Shown one piece after another: positions 10,739 through 22,371 of a stretch of 64,000 nt of DNA. The position numbers and the translations under genes are program-made. The notes below the pieces were generated by a model. The model was not told the DNA's origin. It saw only the letters and a list, made by a program, of their open reading frames with translations, and ran no database searches. Position 1 is the stretch's first letter. Each line of letters opens with the position of its first letter. The stretch covers positions 124,001 through 188,000 of the forward strand of contig NHZP01000029.1 in the NCBI GenBank assembly GCA_003313425.1. The letters are read 5' to 3'. The DNA comes from Pseudopyrenochaeta lycopersici (taxonomy: Eukaryota; Ascomycota; Dothideomycetes; Pleosporales; Pseudopyrenochaetaceae).

Positions 10739-11889
10739 TTACAAAGGATTTACCTTTACAAGCGGTATCTGCTTCAGATTTATGAATCTCTCAAAAGCAT
10801 CAATTAGAGACTGGTACGAGTCAATGTGTCCTTTCCAACCCAATCTTCGCGCCTTGTTTATACTTAGCGTAGCAGACCAAGTGCGTTGAAAGACCCAATC
10901 TTGGTACGCCCATGTTCCAGATTCCCACGTTGCCTTGGCCTCCGGGCACATGTATTCATCGCAGATACGGTCCCAGACCTCCTTCTTGCCCACAGCCCAA
11001 TCAGCAAGGCTGAATTCCAACTGAAGCTCTCCTTCTGAAGGCCTAGATTTGGTGAAGACCTGATCAGAAGTTGCTTTGGCACCAAAGTAAGCCGCCAGTC
11101 GGGGCCACATGTATCGCCAGCACAGATAATCACCGTTTGTGACATTGAAGGCTTCATTCGCAGCTTCTGGGGTAGTCGATGCCCAAATAGTAATATCAGC
11201 GATAAGTCTCGAATCCGACAAATCGTCCGATCCTTCCCAGTAGCGCTGATTTGTCGGCATTTTGGCCTCGGTTCCGAGATGCTTGCACACTAGAAAGTAT
11301 AGCGCATATGTCAGAGCAGAGTTCATGCCGTTCGGCTTCGAGGTGTGTCCGATGATTGCTTCTGGCCTGATGACGTTCCACGTCCATGATTGTCCCTTCT
11401 GGCGGGCAATCAGATAGTCTTCCTGCGGATAGTAAAAATTGCCAATGGGACTCTCCCTCCGCGGCTCATCTTCTCGGGCAGGGGAGGGCACGGGCATGAT
11501 GTGCACATCGTAGTGCTTCCCGCCAGTCTGTAAGGTACAGTTTTGCAGATTCGATGCAACCGTGGTGAGCGCATCCAAGAAATTGGAGAACAAGGCCTCA
11601 TTGGCTATATTTAGCTCGGAGAACTCGTCCTTGTGAATGTACGATGAGAAGTATGCATGTGTGACTTCGCTACAAACTGGAGACATCTTGTGGGCCAAGG
11701 TAGAAGGGTCGTTGCTGAGATCGAGAGCAATGAAAGTGATACGATCATCCTGGACAGTGGTCTTGAAAGGGGAACGTGAGGTGACGATGATCTTGCTCCA
11801 TTCATTGGCCGTGGTATTCTTCACAAGATATTCCAAATAGCTGATCCCGTGATGCCGTTCCCGCCAGTGATGAGGGCGACCTTGGACAT
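10739..11889 (-). pseudogene. PRISE-type SDR (NAD(P)-dependent, iridoid-synthase/progesterone 5-beta-reductase-like), frameshifted
   Basis: The intended start is the ATG at 11889: MSKVALITGGNGITGSAI is the Rossmann nucleotide-binding segment. This frame hits a stop within a few codons. The remaining 365 or so codons continue in the next frame from LEYLVKNTTANEW. The change falls at a run of three T (11835-11837 on the + strand as AAA); one more T would restore the frame, and the total length is one base short of a multiple of three. Downstream the family features are intact: VTSRSPF, WNVIRPEAIIG, AFNVTNGDYLCWRYMWP. PRISE enzymes reduce activated C=C bonds of enones. Only one lesion was seen, so a sequencing error in a homopolymer is a real alternative to pseudogenisation. 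Confidence 0.75.
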
Positions 11890-12611
11890 GTCTGCGGAAC
11901 CTTAAGTTTTCTGAGCGGCGTTTAAATTGCTGATAGAGTCTGGGGTAAATAGGAGTCAAGTATGGAAAACTTCAGAAAAATATTGGAACTTCTTGGTCGT
12001 TACATGTTTTAACCTTGGACTCTTTATGCAGAAATTGGGCTGGTAATAACAATTTGATGCTACACTCATTCCCCGTCTCAATGAGCTCTAGAACCTCGGT
12101 TCCGACCTCTGGAGCATTGTGCCTCCAACCTGGGGTAATCGAAAGCCCTCCCGTCGGCTGTGCACGGAGTGAAAGTGGCACGGCAAAAGTGGTATGTTTG
12201 CAGCCAGCCAGCCACGGTCATGGTCGGGTAGTAGCGCGGGGTTCGTTGCTGAAATGTTTAGCGTGAAACTGTGGGGTAAAATCAGCCCCATCACGTGTAA
12301 CTACCACATGTGAATCGCTATGGTAGGCTTTTGGAGGACTCTTCATTCGAAATTATCAAGGGAGACCAAAGGTGAGAGAGAACTTGTGTCTTTGGAATTT
12401 GGGGTGAGATACAACACCCACCTGCCTAGTGTACCAACTACATATGGAGTTCAGTTGCATCACTGCGGTACACCTCTTAAGCTTGGGAAACATACTTTTC
12501 ATCACTCGTGGCACTTGGGTTGAGATGTCGAATCTTAGTGAACGTATTGAATGAATCAATATGCTCGTCTCTGACGTCAAGGTAGGTAGAAACAATCTTC
12601 ATGTCAGCGAT
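11890..12611. other. Gene-free; SDR upstream region and FAD-hydroxylase 3' flank
   Basis: I see no coding sequence. It contains the putative promoter of the SDR (toward 11889) and the 3' flank of the FAD monooxygenase. Confidence 0.4.
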
Positions 12612-14422
12612 CTAGACACCTAGAATGTGCTTCATGACAAAAGAGAGTTTGCCCAAAGTATCCTCAACCATCTCATCACAACGCCAGGCAATGAAATGAT
12701 CAGGTCGAACAAGAACAGCGCCTTTCTCACTAACGCCACGAAGGCGGTTCCAGTCACGATAACAGTCCATATAATCGCATCTAAACCCAATCTTATAAGC
12801 GCGCACTTGCAGTCCATCTGCCCTGGATAGAGCGCGTGCTGCATTTACCCAGGCGTCGCCGCCAATGCCGGTAAACAGAGTAAAGTGTCCATTGCCACTT
12901 AGATCCAAAGTGGAGATTCTCGAAGATTGCCCGTCTGCTGCTAGCCACACGTGTGGCAAGTGGTAGCCAGGATATGTGCTGTACATGACCTGGCGAAGGG
13001 CATTGAGATGTGAAAAGTTTGGTGCTTTGTCCCCGGCCTCTACAAGAATGCCCGGCGAGTTGATATAGGTTCGGTTCATCTGGATGCCTAAAGCCTGGAC
13101 TTCGTCTTCGGTTGCTTCTAATGCTTCTCGAAATTCCTTGCGGATCCGGAATCCATCTTCTGTATCAGAAACTAATAGGCCAGTCGCTATCCTTCGAGAC
13201 TCGGGCGTCAATCCAATAATGCCCCAGAGGCGTCGATGAGCCTCCATACCGTCATTAGCGCGACGCACGATAGAGTCCCCAACCAGCTTCCGCTCAATTG
13301 TGAGCGTATCTAACAGCGCGGGCGAAGCCCAGCCTCTGACAACATAAGCTAATTTCCATGCGAGATTAAAGGCGTCTGATATGCAGGTGTTGCTTCCAAG
13401 CCCATTGATCGGTGGGTGGCGGTGCGTTGCATCTCCGATACAAAGAACCCGTCCGCTCTGCCAGCGCTCTGCGACCTGGTCATTTATCGTCCAAGAAAAT
13501 GTCGATAAAATTTCTATGTCAACTGTGTCATCTCCGATCATTTGGTAGAGGCGGGTTCGTATGGCCTCATCGGTCGGCTGGAGGCTATCGAGACTCTTAG
13601 TCGCTGGATGCATCGACACCACCCACTCATTCCACGGCCTGACCATGCGGAAATTGCCCACTGCTGACCATCCCGGCGCATCTGGATTCAGTACCCAGTT
13701 GAGGCTGCCTGGACGATGCGAGATAAATTTGGAAAGATCAGCTTTGATACGCACATTGAACGCGGTGTTGAGCTGGCGACCAATCACAGGTATTTTGAGC
13801 GCTTCAAGCACCGCACTTCGTGCGCCATCAGCTCCGATCAGGTACTGCGAAGTGATGGTATACTCTTTCGTAGTCGATCTATCTCGGAGTGTGGTGATGA
13901 CTCCCTTTGCAGTCTCTTCAAATTTAACGAATTCGGTGTAGAAACGAAAGTCCGCACCAACACGCTTCGCTGTTTCTACCAATACAGGCTCTAGAAGACT
14001 TTGCGGGAGGTCGGACATAGGACACAGGCTTGCTGCTTCATACTCTCCCTTCTGATCGGGGTTGTTGCCCCATGCCCAGACCCGACCGAATTCCTCGCCG
14101 GCGAGACTGTTGAGCCAAGACGTATGCTGCATGTCTGTATGACGGTGGCGCTTAGTGTTGAGGAAGGATTGGTAGAGCAGATGGGGCGCACAAGAGAAAC
14201 AGACTCACCATGCGCATAACAAGCAACCCCATTCAAAGCTTGCTCCAAACCCGCATCTCGAAGGACTTCCATCGCCCTTTGGTTGAATATATGGGCCCAT
14301 GGAGTGTTTGCTGTGCCTTGGTGTTTAGATACAACAATGGAATTGACACCTAGTTTGGCGAGTAGTAAGGCAGTCGTGGCCCCTGATGGCCCAGCACCAA
14401 TAATGAGGACGGGAAACTCCAT
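12612..14422 (-). CDS. FAD-dependent aromatic hydroxylase (PHBH/phenol-hydroxylase family)
   Basis: Two exons, 14422-14209 and 14134-12612 (intron 74 bp, phase 1), 578 aa. Start ATG at 14422 gives MEFPVLIIGAGPSGATTALL with the dinucleotide-binding GxGxxG at residues 9-14. The second conserved block is LIGADGARS (DG motif) and the third is VLCIGDATHRHPP followed by GLGSNTCISDAFNLAWKLAY (GD motif, FAD ribityl contact). The C-terminal 150 residues resemble the thioredoxin-like domain of phenol and 3-(3-hydroxyphenyl)propionate hydroxylases. The expected reaction is NAD(P)H-dependent ortho hydroxylation of a phenol to a catechol. It is divergent from the broken P450 gene across 800 bp. All motifs are intact. 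The substrate cannot be told from sequence. Confidence 0.9.
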
Positions 14423-15223
14423 GTCGCACAAGGAGAGAGTGTTGGATGTCCAATATTAAGTTTGAATCCTAGATTGAAGGCACCGCACGTCTCTCAGAAT
14501 GTGTAAAAAGTCGCTAAAATTCCCACTTAGGTCTGCAGGAGCTGTGTAGGTAATGATATACTCACAAAGTTTTGCTAGGCTCTATCTCGTCAGCATTCAG
14601 GTTGAAATGATAAATTGATGACCTTCTGCATTCCTAGGTTATTCCAAACCTTCGCTTTGACGTCGAGGTGCTAGCCCCTTGAACCGGACCGTAGGACGCG
14701 TTCATTTGGCCACAAGATTGCAAAGCCAAAAATTGCGCAGCGTATCGGAACAAATTGCGCAGGAACAAGCACTTTTCCATAAGAAAGCTCCAATACCATA
14801 TCTTCCCCAGTCATTCCAAAGGCGCGAGAGCAGTCCGCGTGCTGTGCCACTTTATCCGGTACTGGCCTGTTCCAAGCAGGCTCCCCGGGTTTTGAACGTA
14901 AAACCACACCACACTATCCGCGGCCAACACGACTTGATGAAGCGGCTGAGGAGAATGCAAATTGCAGAGCCGGTTGAAATTACCGAGCTTATGCTTCACG
15001 GCAGCTGGATGTGAATCATCATGGGAAAGTGGTGGCTTGGCGGAAACGTACAGCTAAGTTTCAATCGCGTCATGCGATCCGCATCCATATGTAAAAAGGC
15101 GTGGACGGTTATAGCTTGAATTTGAAAGCGTATTCGGCATTGTTTTTGTTCTTTATTATCCTATAAGGGTGTCGTATCGAACATTTTGTCCACTCGAAAT
15201 ATTTTAGATCGTGGCGTAATATA
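14423..15223. promoter_or_regulatory. Divergent promoter region between FAD hydroxylase and P450
   Basis: An 800 bp region serves two divergent genes. It contains a 10-bp direct repeat, AATTGCGCAG, at 14731-14740 and 14753-14762 (22-bp period). Between the copies lies CGGAACAA at 14746-14753, one base different from the octamer CGGAACAC found in other intergenic regions of the island. A role as operator is inference. Confidence 0.35.
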
Positions 15224-16813
15224 ATGGCTGCTATAGTAGAAGCGAGGTCCAACTCTGGCTTGGATAGAGTTCAAATATCCCAATGGCTAACTTTGGCTCT
15301 TTTATTCTATCTATTGCATTGGCTGGTAAGTAGCATTCCTTTACTTTGCAGGTCTGCAGTCTAGGGGCGGTTGCTGATATTGTCGTGCCTTCAAAGGTGA
15401 TATATCCATTCTTGTTGTCACCGGTGCGGCACATCCCCGGTCCCTGGCATGCCAGAATATCGAAATTACCCCTACGGTATGCAACTTATCAGAAGCGAAG
15501 AACCGATTACGTGACGAGACTGCTCGATCAACATGGGCCGATCGTGGTAATTGCACCCGATCAGGTCCATACAACAGACGATGTTGCCATGAAGACCATA
15601 TACGACAAGTCATCAATAAAAACCAGTTTCTACTCCTCTATGGGCAGTTGGAAAGGCGTCACGTCAACCCTCGGCTTCATAGACTATCCCACGGCTGCTC
15701 CCTCACGCAACAACCTCATTCAATGTTTTCAAAATAAGAATCTTGCTACACTGGTGGAGAGTATCGAATCTCACATCCTCGATTTCATTCAGCTACTCGA
15801 AGAGAAATCTCGCAGCCAACAAGCAGTGGACGGGGGTCGTTATATTCCGCTTACTAGCTCTCGATATTGTCACCGATGTGCTATGGGGTGAAGAGAACAG
15901 GCTCTTACACGATTTTAAAGAAGAGAAGACACCAGCATTCCTACGGCGCTTTCATGCCTTTAGCACCTGGAACGCAATGAAAAGCTTCATCCCCGGCGCT
16001 GACATTTTTGTGAGGATGTTTGGAAATCAGAAATGGAAGACTTTGCGGAACGACTGTAACGATATGGATGTAACGGCGCAGGAAGCTTTGAGAAGATGGA
16101 AGGTTAGAGGTGAGGGTTCACGGCGCGACAAGGATGTACTCTCTATGCTGGGCACAATGAATAAAGGGAACGTGTCAGCAGTGCCGATGGAAGACATGCC
16201 CGCGTACATGGTGGAAATATTAACGGCCGACTCTTCCACCACTTCACACACAGCAGCATTTACATACTAACTCTTAACACGACACCCCGAAGCTCAAGCC
16301 AAACTGCACGGAGAACTGTTGAGAGCTTTTCCTAACTTGGACACCGTGGAAATCAAGCGCACTGTTGATCTTCCTTTTCTCGATGGAGTCATTCGAGAAA
16401 CCATGCGCATGTATCCTATGATCCCGGGCCCACTCGAAAGGCATCTTGGGAAGACGGTCAGCATCGGTGGAAAGGTCGTTCCAGCTGGCGTAATTGCATC
16501 GACTGCAGCCTTCAACCAAGGGCAATTGGAGTCCGTGTATCCAGAGCCAGACCTTTGGAAGCCAGAACGTTGGATCAACGCGAATGAGCGTATGAAGTTG
16601 AACTGGATTCCATTTGGCCACGGATGTCGGTCTTGCCCTGGTTCTAACCTTGCCATGACAGAGCTCAAGTACATGATTGGAATGATCTTTCGCAAGTTCA
16701 AAGCAGTTATGCCACCTAATGTGCAGGATGATGAGCTAGCTCTGGCTGATGTGTTCGCGGCTGGTTCAAGATCGGGACATTGTTGGTTACAATTCGACAA
16801 ATTGGATCATTAG
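15224..16813 (+). pseudogene. Cytochrome P450, inactivated by a frameshift and a nonsense codon
   Basis: Exon 1 is 15224-15325 (MAAIVEARSNSGL..., N-terminal anchor WLTLALLFYLLHWL), intron 15326-15351, which is only 26 bp and therefore questionable. Exon 2 runs from 15352. The frame is open to AVDG at about 15836, where a run of five G (15832-15836) has one base too many; VIFRLLALDIVTDVLWG continues in the next frame. At 16268-16270 an in-frame TAA interrupts the I-helix region (ADSSTTSHTAAFTY, stop, LLTRHPEAQAK). After it the signature elements are perfect: ETMRMYP (ExxR), PERW, and heme loop FGHGCRSCPG. With both lesions a functional enzyme cannot be made. Two independent lesions make an assembly artefact unlikely. 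Confidence 0.85.
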
Positions 16814-16889
16814 GTTGATTTATGGGGAGGGCAAGAGTCCTTCAACTATTAAAAAGTATCATGTTCACCGGTTCTAGCACCTAGTCATG

Positions 16890-19362
16890 TCATATTTCCT
16901 TGATATTCGGCAGTTGCAGTCCCATCAAGGCCCCTGCCGCTTGTGCAAACGAGGACCATCGGCCAGAGCTGATACTATCGTAAAGCTTGACAAAGGCGTC
17001 GAGGATGGTCGAACTCTCAGCTCTACTAATTGTGATCTTATTAATGCCATCAAGGGTAAGTGGCTCTGTGTCTATGATTCCATCGTTTGCTGCGTCGTGG
17101 CCTTCAGCATAGGCCCATAACAGAACTGCTGCATGATGGAGTCCTATATAAGCGAGAAGATTAAATTTTACTGGTCTGTTGGTAGATAAACGTGATTCTC
17201 GGAAAATCATAGACCATATATTGCAGGCACGCCGTGAAGCGCGTCGGCCTCGAGCTGAATTTGTCCACGTTCTCAGCGGTACAATCAGATCGCGATCAAC
17301 CATGCGATTGTCGGCTAGACGGTACTGGATTTGATGGAGATTTTCGAGTGGTGCATCTAGTCGAAGAAATCCAAGATGATAGAGAATCAAACCACTCATC
17401 AGGCTACTCCGGTCCAGACTAGATCGAGCGAAAGTTTTCACTACAGGTAGGGCGCGCTCCCATTTTTCCAGAGCAGACATGACTTGTTCTAGCGCTAGCT
17501 TGAGGTCGTCCATGTGACGTACGGCGTTGTCTAGACAATGCGTTTCTTGTTCGATAGTGCTTTGAGGCTGTTTCCGCCTTGTATGCCGCTTGTCGGCTTC
17601 AAAATCTTCAGCAACTTCTGCTTCTTCATTATGACCAATCAGCCGCTCAAGCATGCCTTGATCATGCGAAAACCGCTAGATAGGATACTGGAGACCGAAC
17701 ATGAGTAGTTCATGGCCAGAAGGATCTAGAGGCGGGAGCGTCTCATCTCTATCCAATGCAATCCGATAGATGTCAGATGCTCGCAATTCTCGTCCGATAG
17801 TTTGATCACTTTCAATCATCTGCAGGCACAGACTAGGGGGCATCTTTTCTCCTCGCCACACTATATCGCACATTGGAAATTGGATATCGATCTCTTCGAA
17901 GGATATAAGAGGTTTTGTGTGCAAAAGCACGCTCGTGTACGTATCGCCGCGGAAGATACCGAACGCTAATCTTCGACGTGCTTCCATTTGCAACCATACC
18001 GCGAATCTGTCCTCTTCGGAAGCAGCCTCCTTCATACGTTCGAATTTCCTTTGAGCATTGGCCATGTATTTTGCTGAAAAAAGATTCATCTTGCGTGCCT
18101 GAGTTACTAATAGTGCTCCGATATGTTGGGCGTATGTAAATGCGCGGGGCTGTCCGAAATACAGCGCTGCTACTTGTGTCAAAAGGCGTGCCTGCGCTAG
18201 CCAAGTCAGATCAGCGTCGTCCTCCTCAATTTCTAGAGCAATAGTCAAGCTGCGCCGAATTTCGGTGTGCATCATCACACCGTAATTACTTGCAGCCGAC
18301 CCACAGTACTAGGCATTGGTCAACGAGACTCCAAATATAATGTAAGCGGTGGGGTTCGTACCATAGCACCTATAGAGGTCAGGACGAGAAAGAGTTGTGG
18401 ATGTATAGTGCTGAGGTCCAATGCCTGTGGGCTTAGTAACGGCCATAGAGTCCCAAAGTGCTCCATGTATTTGCTTCCAAAATGGTGCAGTAGTGAAATC
18501 GCTGGAACAGCCCAGTTTATGGTTAGACTGAATGCGTTTGTTATCCTAGGCGACATGTCAACCCAAAAGTCTGTGCAACTTCTGTAAGTGTCTGTTGACC
18601 AGGCTGTTGCTGTAGCAAAGAAAACCAGATCCTGGACGACTCGACCGGGACTGTCTGGGAGCTCTTGTGCTGGAGGATCATGACTATCAGCAGTTGCATC
18701 AAACAATGTGCTTGAGAATGTCGCCAGTGGGGATGCGTCATTATCATTCGATTCGAGGGCTGCGAGATCGGTCAAGTTGGGGAAGACGGATCCATTTGCT
18801 GGAAGATAAAGATTTTCGTGCATCCATTGCCAAGCTTCTGTGTCTACCATGAAGGTGTCTGCAGCTTCCAAATGAAAATCAGGGAGCACTTGTGAAGCTG
18901 ACTCGACAGCCATTGGAGGTTTGCTAACGGGCTCCTGTAGTGTTGTGGATGAAGAAGCATTGGTTGGCATTTCTAACGCATCTTCCAAGGAGCCTGGAAT
19001 ATGGCTTAGTCGATTTGAGAGAAACGGGAAGGTGCAGGTTTGTCCTGCTCTTTTGCAGGCGAGGCAGGGACGCCGCCCGTTACACTTGGTGCGCAGACCC
19101 CGGCATCGAAGACAGGCGGTATGACACCTCCTTCGCCCACCGCCTGCGCCCAATGACCAGCCGTAGATGGTGAAGGGGGTTGAATTATTCTATCCGTTGG
19201 CATCGTATGTAGCTTGGAATGGCGAGACAGCAAGTCCTTTCGATAGAAGATGACACCGCAGACGGGACATTGGTGCTTCCTAGAACTTTGGTGGCTGTGA
19301 ATGTGTCGCGTCAAAGAGTTCTGGCTGGTATAGCTTCGGTGGCACTGGTTGCACGCAAACAT
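16890..19362 (-). pseudogene. C2H2 plus Zn2Cys6 fungal-trans transcription factor, inactivated
   Basis: Exon 1 is 19362-18362 and exon 2 is 18308-16890. The start at 19362 gives two C2H2 fingers (MFACNQCHRSYTSQNSLTRH and HQCPVCGVIFYRKDLLSRH). About 25 residues later a Zn2Cys6 cluster (ACLRCRGLRTKCNGRRPCLA) lies in a different frame; the exon length is one base short, so a 1-bp deletion near 19150 separates the two DNA-binding modules. The fungal-trans middle domain follows (ARLLTQVAALYFGQPR). At 17676-17678 a TAG stands where FGLQYPI-W-RFSHDQ is expected, and the frame continues for 255 codons; TGG to TAG is a G to A transition in RIP-type context. Probably the former pathway activator of the neighbouring oxidative genes; that role is inferred from position. 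Confidence 0.85.
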
Positions 19363-19660
19363 GCTACATGTGAAGAATTGAGAGGCGTGCGAATGGTGAA
19401 CGCGGGACCAGGTTTTGTACCTTGCATTGGATGTTACATAAACAGCTCTAGTTCGTTTTTGCATGAGCACAAGCCACGCACTTGCAACAGCTGCGGGGTA
19501 TTGCAGTTCTTCGCTAGAACCGGCATCACCAGTGCTGCGTTACAGCTTGTAAGCCGGAAGCAGATGGAGAGTATTGTTGAACAGGATAGCCTCATCCCTC
19601 TCGAGAGTAGTTTCACTTGCAATAACTAGTTTCACCTACAGACTGCATAAGGAACTCCTA

Positions 19661-19927
19661 CCGTATAAACTTGCCACGCTGGCGAAACGCTAGGTAGGGT
19701 CGGAGACAGCGGGACGATCTTAGATCCACCGAAGACGGCTTAATATGCTACTCACGTGAGTAGACATGCTATAGTTAGCCCAAAAAGTGTTTTAGTGCTT
19801 GCTATAACGTGGTTTTTCATGTGAGTCAAGAAAGATTTAGGGGCTCCTATTTGACCGCTTGCTGAGGCCCCACTGGTTGCTCGAAAACCCTGGCCTAGCG
19901 TTTCGCCGCTGTGTCCAGTTTATACGG
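19661..19927. mobile_element. 267-bp MITE with TA target-site duplication
   Basis: The left end CCGTATAAACTTGCCACGCT and the right end are imperfect inverted copies over about 38 bp: 13 of 13 outer bases (with the flanking TA) and 13 of 13 inner bases (GCGAAACGCTAGG) match, with a mismatched stretch between. A TA dinucleotide directly flanks both ends (19659-19660 and 19928-19929), as expected for a Tc1/mariner-type insertion. No coding capacity. A perfect 16-bp palindrome, CTACTCACGTGAGTAG, sits inside at 19748-19763. The right end is 15 bp from the stop codon of the FAH-family gene, so the element may supply its 3' UTR or terminator. Confidence 0.75.
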
Positions 19928-19942
19928 TATTCTATATACATC

Positions 19943-20903
19943 TCATGCTTCAAACGATATGCGATTGCTCACTCGGCCAATCCCCTCAATCTCCACCGAC
20001 ACCTCGTCCCCATCTTTCAGAAACATTGGGGGCTTCATAAAGAGCGCAACTCCTCCTGGCGTACCCGTCATGATCAGTGATCCTCGCTGTAACGTCTGAC
20101 CTTGGCTGCAGAATGCCACAAGCTTTCGTACATCAAAGCAAAGATCCGAAGTATTGCTCTCTTGCCTGACCTCACCATTCACGATGGTCTTGAGCGATTG
20201 CTTGTTCGCATCACCAAGGACATGTGCTGCTACTAAACATGGCCCAAGGGGCGCATACTTGTCGAATGATTTACTGAAGGACCACTGTGGAACAGGTCCC
20301 GCCTTCCCAGGCTCTCGTTGCCAATCTCGCGCGGAAACGTCGTTTCCTGCGGTGTATGCTGCAACATAATCTAGAGCATTTGCCTCGCTCACATTCTTTG
20401 CATCTTTTCCGATAACAACCACCAGCTCGCCCTCGTAGTCGCACTGTGATTGCGCAATGCGAGGAATAGGAATAGCCTCTCCATGGTCTGCCACCGCAGG
20501 CCCAGGCTTCGTGAATACAGTGGGACACGTTGGCAGCGGTCGTCCAGTCTCGAGGACTTGGTTGTGATGGTTAGCCGCGCACATTCTGTCCTAAAACACG
20601 AAAGCTAGGGCATTACTTACTGTGCGTCGTGTAGTTTAGGCCAATACAACGGATGATAGGAACTTCGCTAGGCCTCAAAGGGCCCAGAAGCTTCGCTACC
20701 TTGTCTGTCCTGCCCGTTGGTTTCGCACTCAAAGCATCATCACCCTCCAGGACCTTCACTTCGAGCCTTCCTTCTCCAGCGATCTGGGCAATTGAGTCGA
20801 TCTCAATCTCCTGTAGCATAGGCTCGCCGTAACGAATGGTGTCGTCTGCATTCTTCGGGATATAGCGCACGAGACGATCCCAGGAAACGAGTTTTGTTGA
20901 CAT
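19943..20903 (-). CDS. Fumarylacetoacetate-hydrolase family protein
   Basis: Two exons, 20903-20621 and 20556-19943, 298 aa. The intron (64 bp) uses gtaagt and a rather unusual acceptor CCAAG; this alone restores the family sequence RCIGLNYTTH-ILETGRPLP. Downstream are the metal and active-site blocks of the FAH fold: DYEGELVVVIGKDAKNV, GNDVSARDWQ, FSKSFDKYAPLGPCLV and IMTGTPGGVALF. The family includes fumarylacetoacetases, oxaloacetate decarboxylases, and hydratases/decarboxylases of meta-cleavage pathways (HpaG/MhpD-like substrates). It is cytosolic, without a targeting signal. It is divergent from the lactonase-type gene with a shared 469-bp promoter. The exact reaction is not determinable, but the context favours ring-fission product processing. 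Confidence 0.88.
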
Positions 20904-21372
20904 AGTCGCAGCTGATTGTGTAATGATGAGGGATCTACTTCATTCATACTCTCCTTAAGAAGAGCTTTCATAGCCCTTTAATCCTGTAGACTAGATCCAG
21001 GTACATGATTATCATTTCCGTCGTCTCCGGACATGCGTTGGCAAACAGCTGTACTGCCCAACGGCATGGGCTTGGCGCGGATGCTGGCCGCACGTCAAGG
21101 CTACTTCTCAACAACTACCACTTTATCCGTGCTTGCGCTGTTGGCGACCGAACACGCACCCCACATACGCATAGCCGCAAGCATCGAGTTTCATTGCATG
21201 CGCTTTCCCCAGACTTCCGGATGTAGCTTACGGTGTGCTGCATGATACTTTATGGAATCCCTACTCCCTCACCATTCACCCAGGGCTATCTTATACGCTC
21301 CACTCGAAACCCACACTCGCAAGTCCCACTCACCTCATAAAAACACTTTCCCAAATAGACACATTAGCTACA
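20904..21372. promoter_or_regulatory. Divergent promoter, FAH-family / metallo-beta-lactamase genes
   Basis: A 469-bp region between two divergent start codons. It contains two copies of the palindrome TCCGGA, at 21026-21031 and 21216-21221, which carry inverted CCG/CGG triplets of the sort bound by Zn2Cys6 dimers. No copy of CGGAACAC was found here. The shared region suggests co-regulation of the two hydrolases. Confidence 0.35.
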
Positions 21373-22371
21373 ATGGATGTGCCCGGAAGAGTTGCTCCTG
21401 ATGTAAATTCACTTTGGGCTCGTGGCGTATCCAACAGAAATTAACATTGATATTTCTAGGGAACGAAGCTATGGCTGCTCCATGTTGGTAATCTTGTAGC
21501 AGATGAGGCCTTTTTCATCACTGGGGTAGGCAATTTAGCACTGCAATTATGTAGCTTCTTGAAACTGACTTGTCAGGCCAATGCTGCCACTGCCAGTAAC
21601 CCGAATCCAGACAAGACACGCCGTTCGATGGTGATATTCTCCGCCCAAATATTGCATCCAACCGAAGGGCTCGTCTTGTTCGAGACTGGGGCTGGTAAGG
21701 ATTATCCTGAGGTCTGGGGTCCGCAGTTAAACGACATTTTCGCGCGCGAAGATTACGTTGAGGATCAAGAGCTCGACGCCGCCATTCGGAAGACTGGCAA
21801 TGACATTAAAGACGTCAAGGCTGTAATCATGGGACATCTGCATTTGGATCATGCTGGTGGGCTAGAGTACTTCCGTGGTACTGACATTCCAATCTATACC
21901 CATGAGCTTGAACTCAAGAATGCGTTCTATAGCGTCGCTACTAAGACTGATATTGGTGAGTCATCTATTCACATTGCGTTACGCAGACTGCCTAATACCT
22001 CACTTCCAGGTGTATACATGCCAACATATCTTCAATTCGATCTCAACTGGAAACCATTTCATGGGGACGGATTCGAACTTGCTAAAGGCCTGATTATTCG
22101 CCATTGCCCCGGCCACACGCCAGGCCTCTCTGTTCTGCAAGTCAACCTGAAGGATAGCGGGACGTGGATATTTACGACCGATCAGTATATTGTGAAGGAG
22201 AATTACCATTCTCTTGCCAATCAAGGATGGTTTTCAAGGGACCATGCATCTTGGTCGCGCTCCAATCAGATGATTCATTCGTTGCAGAAATTGACAGATG
22301 CGAAGTTGATTTTTGGACATGATCGAGATGTGTTGTTTCAGTATAATATTGCACCCGCCTTCTATACGTAG
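21373..22371 (+). CDS. Metallo-beta-lactamase-fold hydrolase, lactonase type
   Basis: Four exons: 21373-21402, 21460-21525, 21577-21955, 22010-22371; 278 aa. The small first exon (MDVPGRVAPD) is the least certain. The zinc site motif HLHLDHAGG is at residues 119-127 (His119, His121, Asp123, His124), followed by RHCPGHTPG (third His), TTDQYIV (bridging Asp region) and FGHD. The length and motif spacing are those of AHL-lactonase-like enzymes (AiiA/AttM group) that open lactone or lactam rings. The last intron (54 bp) is in frame without stops, so a retained form with 18 extra residues is possible. With the divergent FAH-family gene and the adjacent ring-cleavage dioxygenase, it could hydrolyse a lactone intermediate or detoxify a plant lactam. 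Intact. Confidence 0.87.

Noticed and set aside
20557..20620. Apparent frameshift in the FAH-family gene between LNYTTH and the downstream frame
   Set aside because: An intron with acceptor CCAAG gives the right phase and the expected family sequence, so the gene is intact.
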